Positions 27,897 to 34,618 of a stretch of 64,000 bases of DNA are shown piece by piece. Numbering within the stretch: the stretch's first letter is position 1; each line of letters opens with the position of its first letter. The position numbers and the translations under genes are program-made. This stretch comes from Roseateles koreensis (GTDB lineage: Bacteria > Pseudomonadota > Gammaproteobacteria > Burkholderiales > Burkholderiaceae_C): contig NZ_JAQQXS010000003.1 of assembly GCF_028595305.1 (NCBI RefSeq), positions 62,001 through 126,000 on the forward strand, written 5' to 3'. Under the pieces are notes generated by a model. It saw nothing but the letters and a program-made list of their open reading frames with translations. It was not told the DNA's origin and searched no databases.

Positions 27897-28561
27897 GAGT
27901 CGCCCTCGTTGGGTGCAGACCCAGGCTCGTCCGGCAAGCCAAAGAAACGTTGCACCAGTTGAATCACGTTGGTCAACGAGGGCAAATCCATCATGAAGAG
28001 CACGTAACCCGTTACGTCCTGGCTGCTCATCGACATGCCAATGTGGGCCACCAACATGACGTGGTCGGGCGCCAGATTGCGGAACAGGTCCTGGGGAGAC
28101 ACCCGATCGACCGTGGGCAGCGTGCCTATCATTTCAGTGCGAAAGATCAGCGTCAGGCTGCTCATGCAACTGTTGATAATGATATTGCCGACTTCCCCCA
28201 GCGCGTCTTGCTCCAGTTCACTGACTTGCTCGACCGTACTGCCGGTGTCGCCGAGCATGCGGCGCACGATGTCCAAACCGCTCCGCTCCGGAAACAGCAG
28301 CAGTGCCTCCGTTGAGAGCTGAATATCCGGGCTGTGAAAAGCCTGAGAGATGCTGCAGAGCTTGGGTGAGACGTTGTGAGTGGACGGCAAGTCGACGAGG
28401 CGGCGCACCAATATCTCGCGGGAGAGGATTTCAACTTCAGGAACCGTGACTTGAATTTCTTCGTTGACGATGCCACCGAAGGAGGCTGCCGCTTCGCCGA
28501 CGGCCAGATTGAACGCCTCGGCCAATGCGTCGCGCTCCAGTTCGTTGAGTTTTGTTCTCAC
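27893..28561 (-). CDS. CheC-type chemotaxis protein phosphatase
   Basis: A 222-residue protein with two complete D-x3-E-x2-N-x22-P phosphatase motifs: Asp11, Glu15, Asn18, Pro41, and Asp119, Glu123, Asn126, Pro149. Two active sites identify CheC rather than CheX, and CheC dephosphorylates CheY-P. It lies between a CheY-like receiver and a diguanylate cyclase, with four-base overlaps on both sides, so its likely partner is the adjacent receiver. No other chemotaxis gene (cheA, cheW, mcp) is in the window. Confidence 0.9.
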   Translation of the reverse strand: MRTKLNELERDALAEAFNLAVGEAAASFGGIVNEEIQVTVPEVEILSREILVRRLVDLPSTHNVSPKLCSISQAFHSPDIQLSTEALLLFPERSGLDIVRRMLGDTGSTVEQVSELEQDALGEVGNIIINSCMSSLTLIFRTEMIGTLPTVDRVSPQDLFRNLAPDHVMLVAHIGMSMSSQDVTGYVLFMMDLPSLTNVIQLVQRFFGLPDEPGSAPNEGDS

Positions 28562-28929
28562 GGGGTCTCCAGCAGGGCGAGTATTTGATCGATGATCTCC
28601 GCCCGAACCGGTTTTTTGAACAGGCGCACCTGAATGGCTTCGGCCTTTTGGCGCATGGCATCTTGCACATTGGCGGTGAGCAAGGCCACGCGGATGCGTG
28701 GGGCTTGGAGGTGCAGTTGTTCGGCGGCTTGAAGGCCGTCCATCACAGGCATGTTGATGTCCATGATGACCAGCAAAGGCTGTGCTTCCAGTGCGAGTGT
28801 GAGGCCCGCCAAGCCATCGCCGGCTTCCAGAATTTGCACAGACGGCAGTCGACTCTTCAGCAAGGCGGAGACCAGGGCGCGTGAGACTTTGCTGTCATCA
28901 ACGACCAAAATTTTCGGTGTACTTGTCAT
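28558..28929 (-). CDS. CheY-like single-domain response regulator
   Basis: A 123-residue stand-alone receiver domain. It has the acidic pair in ILVVDDSKVSRAL, phosphoacceptor Asp57 in VIMDINMPVMDG, the switch Thr in ALLTANVQ and the conserved Lys in LFKKPV. No DNA-binding or enzymatic output domain is attached. It is the first gene of the operon with CheC and the diguanylate cyclase. The cognate kinase is not encoded next to it. Confidence 0.93.
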   Translation of the reverse strand: MTSTPKILVVDDSKVSRALVSALLKSRLPSVQILEAGDGLAGLTLALEAQPLLVIMDINMPVMDGLQAAEQLHLQAPRIRVALLTANVQDAMRQKAEAIQVRLFKKPVRAEIIDQILALLETP

Positions 28930-29257
28930 GGGCTATAGGCCTCAAATGGGGTTGCAAGGGGTCTTTTGGACGCGTTCAGCGGTGAGGCTTGGGTGTCGCA
29001 ATTTTGCTTGAAATGATATTTTTGAGAAAGAACAAAAATTGTAAAAATGGCAAATTACTTCGCGAACGGCGCCGGGCGACCTTGATTTGAGGGGGTGGAA
29101 TGGGGGACCGGGGGAGACAATCGGACATGGCGGCGGCATGCCCCTGGGCGTCAGTGCGAGCGGCGCACTGCAGGCGATACACCTTGATGCAGAATAGTCA
29201 GGCCTTCTTGCATGAAGGCGGGCTGGGCGGCTGCTCTAATAGTCTTGACGAACACGC
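28930..29257. other. Divergent intergenic region between cheY-like gene and tolB
   Basis: 328 bases without a gene. It contains an AT-rich island at about 29005-29060 that likely holds the promoter of the leftward cheY-cheC-GGDEF operon. A G-rich stretch follows at about 29088-29120. Near tolB, TAATAG at 29236-29241 is a possible -10. No riboswitch-like or repeat structure was recognised. Confidence 0.4.
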
Positions 29258-30574
29258 ATGAGCATTTTTGAATCCATGACCTTTCCAATGTCGCGTCGCA
29301 AGGCGCTGGGCGCCGTGGCCAACACGGCTGCGGTGGCCTTGAGTGCGGTATCCCTGCCGACACGGGCCCAGTTTCGGGTTGAAATTTCGGGTGTGGGCGG
29401 CAGCCAGATTCCGATCGCCTTGCCCGACTTTCGTGATGAATCTCGTAGCGGGCAAGCCATTGGCGCCATCATTCGCGCCGACCTGGAGCGCAGCGGCCAA
29501 TTCCGCAACATTGAATCTCCTTCTGGGCTGTTTGAAGGCAGTACACCGACCTGGAGCGAATGGCGGGCCCGCAATGCCGATGCGCTTGCTGCTGGTTCCG
29601 CCACCCGTTTAGCCGATGGTCGAATCGACGTACGCTACAAATTGTGGGACGTCGTGAAGGGGCAAGACCTCGGCGGTGAGGCCTATGCCGTGATCGCCGA
29701 GGATGTGCGCCTCTCTGCCCATCGCATTGCCGACGCCATCTACAAGAAGTTGACAGGCGAGCGCGGTGTGTTTGCGACCCGCATGGCCTATGTCACCAAG
29801 ACCGGGGGGCGTTACGCCCTTCGAATTGCCGACGCCGACGGCGAGGGAGGGCAAGTTGCGCTGGCGAGCCCGGACCCCATCATTTCACCCGCCTGGTCGC
29901 CCAATGGGCGGGAGTTGGCCTACGTGTCCTTCGAGTCGCGCAAGGCGGTGGTCTGGATTCAGGATTTGTCCACTGGGCGCCGCCGCGTGTTGGCCGATTT
30001 CCGCGGCAGCAACAGCTCGCCCGCTTTCTCGCCAGACGGCCAGCAACTGGCCCTGACGTTGTCGCGCGACGGGGGCTCACAACTGTTCCTCATGAACCGC
30101 GATGGCGGCGGCTTGCGGCGCTTGACGCAAAGTTCGGCCATCGACACCGAGGCGGTGTTCTCTCCCGATGGCCGCTCTTTGTTCTTTGTGAGCGACCGTG
30201 GCGGTGGCCCACAGATCTACCGCATGGCTTTGGCGGGGGGGGCGGCGGAGCGCGTGACCTTCAACGGGGCCTACAACATCAGCCCCGACATCAGTCCCGA
30301 CGGACGAACCATGGCGTTCATCACCCGTCTGGGGGGCGGAATCTTTCGCCTGTGCGTGATGGACCTTGCCAGCGGTGCGGTGCAGCAGATCAGCGATACG
30401 ACGGATGACGAAAGCCCCAGTTTCTCGCCCAATGGCCGCTTGCTGGTCTACGCCACTCGCGTGGGTGGCCGTGATGTACTGATGACCACCACGCTGGACG
30501 GCAAGATCAAAGCCAAACTGATTGCCAGCCTTGCGGATGTGCGTGAGCCGGTCTGGGGGCCGTTTACACGTTGA
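29258..30574 (+). CDS. tolB: Tol-Pal system beta-propeller protein TolB
   Basis: Periplasmic protein bridging Pal to the TolQRA motor, needed for outer-membrane constriction at division. The 438-residue protein has an N-terminal alpha/beta domain followed by a six-bladed WD40-like propeller with repeated SPDG/SPNG turns (SPAWSPNGRELAYVS, FSPDGRSLFFVSD). The signal peptide contains SRRKALGAV (Arg13-Arg14), a twin-arginine-like motif, before the AQF cleavage region. tolQ, tolR and tolA are not upstream, and the preceding genes run the other way. pal and cpoB follow. Confidence 0.96.
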   Translation: MSIFESMTFPMSRRKALGAVANTAAVALSAVSLPTRAQFRVEISGVGGSQIPIALPDFRDESRSGQAIGAIIRADLERSGQFRNIESPSGLFEGSTPTWSEWRARNADALAAGSATRLADGRIDVRYKLWDVVKGQDLGGEAYAVIAEDVRLSAHRIADAIYKKLTGERGVFATRMAYVTKTGGRYALRIADADGEGGQVALASPDPIISPAWSPNGRELAYVSFESRKAVVWIQDLSTGRRRVLADFRGSNSSPAFSPDGQQLALTLSRDGGSQLFLMNRDGGGLRRLTQSSAIDTEAVFSPDGRSLFFVSDRGGGPQIYRMALAGGAAERVTFNGAYNISPDISPDGRTMAFITRLGGGIFRLCVMDLASGAVQQISDTTDDESPSFSPNGRLLVYATRVGGRDVLMTTTLDGKIKAKLIASLADVREPVWGPFTR

Positions 30575-30772
30575 ATTTACATAATCTTTACCTCACCACG
30601 CCAATTTTCAACAGGCATTTGACATACTGCGAAGTTGGCTGCGCTTGGGGAATGAGACATTGATTTGTTCACCAAGATTTGAGGGTTGCTGTAACGCGAC
30701 AAAGCGGCGTGACAGCGCGGCCCGCTATCATCGATCGCAATGTTTTGCGAATAGTTTGCAGGAGTATTTCCA

Positions 30773-31315
30773 ATGAAAATGACGCATTTCGCACTGTCTC
30801 TTCTGGCCGCGGCGGCTTTGGTTGGTTGCGGCTCGGCCGTGAAACTGGATGAGCCGCCGCCGGTGGAAACCCGCCCGGTTGATTCGTCTTCCCAGGCCAA
30901 TGCCGGCAATGCCGCCAACACCAAGCCGATGGGTGAATCCACCGTGAAGACGGTCGATCTGGGCGCGCAATTGACCGCCGCTGTTGCCAATCAGCGCGTG
31001 GTTTATTTCGACTTCGACAGCTTCACGGTCAAGGAAGACTATCGGGGCCTGGTTGAAGCCCACGCCAAGCGCCTGAGCAACGATCGCAAAGTGTCACTGA
31101 ACCTGGAAGGTCATACCGACGAGCGCGGTGGCCGTGAGTACAACCTCGCCCTGGGTCAAAAGCGTGCAGAAGCCGTGGCCAAGTCGCTGACCTTGCTGGG
31201 CGTGAATGGCACACAGGTTGAGGCCGTGAGTTTTGGCAAAGAGCGTCCAGCCGATACCGGCCATGACGAAGCCGCCTGGGCAAAGAACCGCCGCGTCGAG
31301 TTGAAGGACAAATAA
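30773..31315 (+). CDS. pal: Peptidoglycan-associated lipoprotein Pal
   Basis: Outer-membrane lipoprotein that binds peptidoglycan and TolB. The 180-residue precursor has a lipobox LVGC with the lipidated Cys at position 19. A Pro/Ala/Asn-rich linker follows, then an OmpA-like domain from about residue 75 (VVYFDFDSFTV) with the diaminopimelate-binding GHTDERGGREYNLALGQ motif. A CAGGAG ribosome-binding site precedes the ATG. It is separated from tolB by 198 bases, so it may have its own promoter. cpoB starts one base after its stop codon. Confidence 0.97.
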   Translation: MKMTHFALSLLAAAALVGCGSAVKLDEPPPVETRPVDSSSQANAGNAANTKPMGESTVKTVDLGAQLTAAVANQRVVYFDFDSFTVKEDYRGLVEAHAKRLSNDRKVSLNLEGHTDERGGREYNLALGQKRAEAVAKSLTLLGVNGTQVEAVSFGKERPADTGHDEAAWAKNRRVELKDK

Positions 31316-31316
31316 G

Positions 31317-32105
31317 ATGAGGCTGCCGGTCATGCGGTGGCCCGCAGCTGCGGTGCTACTGGCGGGGTGCTGGCTCGGCGCCAGCGCGCACGCGGGTCTG
31401 TTCGAAGACGAAGACGCCCGCAAGGCGATCATCGAGTTGCGGGCGCGCATTCAGCAAAACGAAGATACGCAGCGTCAACGTGCTGAACAACAAGGCAGTC
31501 AGGCGCAAGGGCAGGTCGATCAACTGCGCCGCAGCTTGCTCGATTTGAATGCCCAATTGGACACATTGCGCGCCGAGCTTGCCAAACTGCGTGGCCAAAA
31601 CGAACAATTGAGTCGCGATCTGTCTGACACTCAGCGCAAGGTCAGCGATCAGTCGCAGGCCCTGGATGCACGGTTGAAACCATTTGAGCCCCAAAAGGTG
31701 ACCTTGGACGGGCGTGAATTTCAGGCTGACCCGGAAGAGCGTCGCCAATACGAGGCGGCAATTGGCTTGATACGGCGAGGTGATTTCAACGACGCGGTCA
31801 GCGCTTTCAACACATTTGGCAACCGCTTTCCGGCGAGTGGTTACAGTGACTCGGTGCGCTTTTGGTTGGGCAACGCCCAATATGGCAAACGCGACTACAA
31901 AGATGCGATCGCCACGTTCAAGGCCTTCATCTCCGGCAACCCCGAGCATCCGCGCGCGCCTGAGGCTTTGCTCGCTTTGGCGAATTGCCAGATCGAGTTG
32001 AAAGACAGCAAAGCAGCACGTCGCAGCCTGGACGATTTGATCAAAGCCTACCCAGGCAGCGAGGCCGCCAAGGCTGGCAAAGAACGCTTGGCCTCCCTGC
32101 GATGA
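31317..32105 (+). CDS. cpoB: Cell division coordinator CpoB (YbgF)
   Basis: Periplasmic protein that links Tol-Pal function to peptidoglycan synthase PBP1B. The 262-residue precursor has a Sec signal (cleavage near AHA), an N-terminal coiled coil of about residues 35-120 rich in Gln, Leu, Arg, and a C-terminal TPR domain starting RRQYEAAIGLIRRGDF and repeating with FPASGYSDSVRFWLGN. It begins one base after the pal stop codon (TAAG then ATG). Confidence 0.95.
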   Translation: MRLPVMRWPAAAVLLAGCWLGASAHAGLFEDEDARKAIIELRARIQQNEDTQRQRAEQQGSQAQGQVDQLRRSLLDLNAQLDTLRAELAKLRGQNEQLSRDLSDTQRKVSDQSQALDARLKPFEPQKVTLDGREFQADPEERRQYEAAIGLIRRGDFNDAVSAFNTFGNRFPASGYSDSVRFWLGNAQYGKRDYKDAIATFKAFISGNPEHPRAPEALLALANCQIELKDSKAARRSLDDLIKAYPGSEAAKAGKERLASLR

Positions 32106-32146
32106 CCGGGCTGAGGTGCATTGCCAAAGGCGGCACAGTCAGCGCC

Positions 32147-32152
32147 TAAAAT
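32147..32152 (+). promoter_or_regulatory. -10 box directly before tcdA (probable leaderless start)
   Basis: TAAAAT ends six bases before the tcdA ATG at 32159. The predicted transcription start falls on the start codon, and no ribosome-binding site is visible. Confidence 0.5.
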
Positions 32153-32158
32153 CTCGCC

Positions 32159-32965
32159 ATGACTGATGCCACTTTGAATTCGCTGGAGCCGGAGTTGTTG
32201 GACGTCGATGCGGAGCGGCGTTTTGGTGGCCTGCGCCGTCTGTATGGCGATGCTGCGTACCAGCGGCTCCGGGCAGCACGTGTGGTGGTTGTGGGGCTGG
32301 GCGGCGTAGGCTCCTGGGCTGTTGAGGCGCTGGCCCGCTCTGGCGTGGCGGCGCTGACCCTGATTGATCTGGATCAGGTGGCTGAATCCAATATCAATCG
32401 ACAAGTGCAGGCGCTGAGTTCCACCGTGGGCATGGCCAAGGTGCATGCCCTGCGTTTGCGCATCCACGAGATCCATCCCGCCTGCGAGGTTCGGGTGATC
32501 GAAGAGTTCGTTGAAGAAGGCAATTGGCCGGGCCTGCTGGGCAATGCGCCGGTCTATGACGGTGTCATTGATGCTTGCGACCAAGTGCGCGCCAAGGCGG
32601 TTATGGCAGCTTGGGCGAGAGCGCAGGCCTTGCCTTTTGTCACAGTGGGGGCAGCCGGTGGTAAGCGGCAGGCCCATTTACTGGCCGTTGAAGACTTGGC
32701 CGACGTCACGCATGACCCGCTGTCGGCCTCGTTGCGCCAGCGCCTGCGCCAGCAATACGAGGCGCCGCGCAAAGGAAAGCTGGGTTTGTCCTGCGTATTT
32801 TCTCGGGAGTCCGTGCATCGACCCGAGCAGCAGGGCGCGGCCTGCGACATCGATGGCAGCCTGAACTGCCATGGCTATGGCTCCAGTGTGATGGTGACTG
32901 CTAGCTTCGGCATGGCCGCTGCCGCTGAACTGGTGAAAAAGATGCTTGAAAGAAATTTTGCCTGA
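32159..32965 (+). CDS. tcdA: tRNA threonylcarbamoyladenosine dehydratase
   Basis: E1-like enzyme that converts t6A37 to cyclic t6A in tRNA, using ATP. The 268-residue ThiF/MoeB-fold protein has the ATP motif VVVVGLGGVGSWAVEALARSG (Gly-rich loop at residues 46-51). The catalytic-type Asp/Asn/Arg set is in DLDQVAESNINRQVQA, and a late Cys-containing DIDGSLNCHGYGS lies near the end. The gene follows the Tol operon but has its own -10 element directly before the start codon. Confidence 0.95.
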   Translation: MTDATLNSLEPELLDVDAERRFGGLRRLYGDAAYQRLRAARVVVVGLGGVGSWAVEALARSGVAALTLIDLDQVAESNINRQVQALSSTVGMAKVHALRLRIHEIHPACEVRVIEEFVEEGNWPGLLGNAPVYDGVIDACDQVRAKAVMAAWARAQALPFVTVGAAGGKRQAHLLAVEDLADVTHDPLSASLRQRLRQQYEAPRKGKLGLSCVFSRESVHRPEQQGAACDIDGSLNCHGYGSSVMVTASFGMAAAAELVKKMLERNFA

Positions 32966-32969
32966 TTGC

Positions 32970-32999
32970 TTGCAATGTCATCGGAAATGGTATTAGAAT
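32970..32999 (+). promoter_or_regulatory. Promoter of the tRNA-Lys genes
   Basis: TTGCAA (-35) and TAGAAT (-10) are separated by 18 bases and end 19 bases before the first tRNA-Lys. Confidence 0.6.
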
Positions 33000-33018
33000 A
33001 GTAGGCTTCGCACGGTTC

Positions 33019-33094
33019 GGGTCGTTAGCTCAGTTGGTAGAGCAGCGGACTTTTAATCCGTAGGTCGCAGGTTCGAGTCCCGCACGACCCACCA
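33019..33094 (+). tRNA. tRNA-Lys (anticodon TTT)
   Basis: A 76-base gene with the CCA encoded. The acceptor stem GGGTCGT pairs with ACGACCC. The D-arm is TAGCTCAGTTGGTAGAGCA. The anticodon stem GCGGA/TCCGT encloses loop CTTTTAA, so the anticodon is TTT (Lys). The T-arm is GCAGGTTCGAGTCCCGC. Confidence 0.97.
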
Positions 33095-33114
33095 GAATTA
33101 CAGCGAATTTATGC

Positions 33115-33120
33115 TATAAT
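33115..33120 (+). promoter_or_regulatory. TATAAT between the two tRNA-Lys genes
   Basis: A consensus -10 hexamer lies in the 79-base spacer and ends 53 bases before the second tRNA gene. No good -35 is seen at 17 bases, so internal promotion is uncertain. Confidence 0.35.
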
Positions 33121-33173
33121 GCGAAGCTTGAAATTTTGAAGTTGCTTTAAAAGCAGCCCAAAATTCAAATGTA

Positions 33174-33249
33174 GGGCTCTTAGCTCAGTTGGTAGAGCAG
33201 CGGACTCTTAATCCGTAGGTCGAGTGTTCGAGTCACTCAGGGCCCACCA
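33174..33249 (+). tRNA. tRNA-Lys (anticodon CTT)
   Basis: A 76-base gene with CCA encoded. The acceptor GGGCTCT pairs with AGGGCCC (one G-T pair). The D-arm and anticodon stem are identical to the upstream tRNA-Lys. The anticodon loop is CTCTTAA, giving anticodon CTT. The T-arm is GAGTGTTCGAGTCACTC. It reads the AAG codon, which is favoured in high-GC genomes. Confidence 0.96.
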
Positions 33250-33266
33250 AAATTAAGAATTGAATC

Positions 33267-33303
33267 AAGCACTTAGCGCCGAAAGGTTCTAGGTGCTTTT
33301 TTC
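33267..33303 (+). terminator. Intrinsic terminator of the tRNA-Lys operon
   Basis: A 10-bp stem (AAGCACTTAG with CTAGGTGCTT, one G-T pair) is followed by a run of T and starts 17 bases after the second tRNA. The 231 bases that follow, up to the DeoR-type gene, show no gene, integrase or attachment repeat. Confidence 0.85.
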
Positions 33304-33534
33304 TTTGGCGGAGCTGGTGCCGGTCTGGTGCCAGTTTTCTACCCCATTCAATGCAAAGCCGAAGTTTCAAAAATCAGGCTGGCTTCGTCAGCGGCTATTG
33401 ATGCGGCCCTTGCTGAAGTGATCGGTCCGGTTCGACCCTCGCGCCAGGCGAGCTGACACATCACATGCTGAGTTGCGCGCCCGAATGATTCGGCAGCCAT
33501 CAGCGCCAGCATGCCGCCACCCTGAGCGAATTTT

Positions 33535-34299
33535 TCAGGGCGCTCTCAGAATGTCCCGCACGCCGGATTGGCGCAGCGCGGCCAGTTGCTCGGCGGAGGC
33601 TTCGGCATTGGTCACGAGCAGGTCGATGCTGTTGCTGGGGCACACCTGCATGCGGCTGGTTTGCCCCAGTTTGTGGTGGTCGGCCAGCAGGATGCGGGTG
33701 CGTGCGTGGGCGAGCATGGCGCGGGCCACACCGGCCTCATGTTGAGCGTAGCTCATGGCGCCGTGCTCGGCGTCCACCGCCACCGGTGAAATGAGAGCCA
33801 GGTCGACGTGGAAGCGGGCGATTTCAGCGACGGTGTGTTCGCCGAACACAGCGGGCACTCCACCGTCCAGCCGGCCGCCCAGGAGCATGACGTCGAGCCG
33901 GGCGTTGTGGCTCAGCACACGAGCAACTTCGATGGAGTTGGTGATGATCTGCAAATCGTTATGCAGGATCAACTCGCGCGCCAGGGCCAGCGTGGTGGAG
34001 CCTGCATCGATGAAGCAGGAGCAGCCGCGCTGCAGCAGGGGTGCAGCACAGCGCGCGATGCTCTGCTTTTCTTCCCGGTTGAGTTGGGTGCGTACTTGAT
34101 AGCTGGGCTCGGGCGTGGCCGACGAGGGTACAGCGCCGCCGTGGATGCGGTTGAGCTTGCCGGTTTGGGCCAGCTCGATCAGGTCACGGCGCACCGTCTC
34201 GCGCGATACGCCCAACTCAAGGGCAAAAGTTTCTGTGGTGAGTCGCTGGCGTTCGTTCAACAGCGCAATGATTTTTTTATGACGCTCAGGCAACCACAT
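33535..34299 (-). CDS. DeoR/GlpR-family transcriptional regulator
   Basis: A 254-residue repressor-type regulator. The N-terminal winged helix (MWLPERHKKIIALLNERQRL, then LGVSRETVRRDL and GKLNRIHGGAV) is typical DeoR. The C-terminal sugar-phosphate-sensing domain (about residues 75-250) contains FIDAGSTTLALAREL and ITNSIEVARVL. Family members usually respond to phosphorylated small molecules. I chose the ATG at 34299. An upstream ATG at 34326 adds nine residues. It is divergent from the TonB receptor and is the likely regulator of the whole organophosphate-type cluster to 42673. Confidence 0.9.
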   Translation of the reverse strand: MWLPERHKKIIALLNERQRLTTETFALELGVSRETVRRDLIELAQTGKLNRIHGGAVPSSATPEPSYQVRTQLNREEKQSIARCAAPLLQRGCSCFIDAGSTTLALARELILHNDLQIITNSIEVARVLSHNARLDVMLLGGRLDGGVPAVFGEHTVAEIARFHVDLALISPVAVDAEHGAMSYAQHEAGVARAMLAHARTRILLADHHKLGQTSRMQVCPSNSIDLLVTNAEASAEQLAALRQSGVRDILRAP

Positions 34300-34618
34300 G
34301 GCAGGAAGAGGCTTGCGCACCGGCAACCGTAGGCTCGCTCAGGCCCTTGATGCCGGTGAAATGCCGGTGAAATTGGAATGGCATAGATGGGAACAGGCGG
34401 CCAAGGCCTCTTTGTGACGATTTGGGGGTTTTTGTGTGACGTTGTGGATTTGATGCGTGTTTGTGGATTTCATGGGGTTTGTCGTTGTGTTGTCGTGGAC
34501 TTTTGTGAAAGTGCGCCCTGTCGCGTCGAGCGGCGTGCAGGCCTGACTTGAATCAGTAGGTGGGCGTGCGCTGCAGACGTTTTTCGCGTTTCGCAACTTT
34601 TACCAAGAATCCGTTTCC
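34300..34618. promoter_or_regulatory. Divergent control region with TTTGTG direct repeats
   Basis: This 319-base gap between the DeoR-type gene and the TonB receptor has repeated TTTGTG hexamers on the plus strand at 34411, 34431, 34460 and 34502. Related TTGTGG or TTTGTC copies lie at 34442 and 34478. The array spans about 100 bases and is the obvious candidate for the DeoR-type operator. The bases from 34520 to 34618 before the receptor start show no riboswitch. Confidence 0.5.

Noticed and set aside
33250-33534. tRNA-associated integration site
   Set aside because: No integrase, attachment repeat or mobile gene was found after the tRNA-Lys pair.
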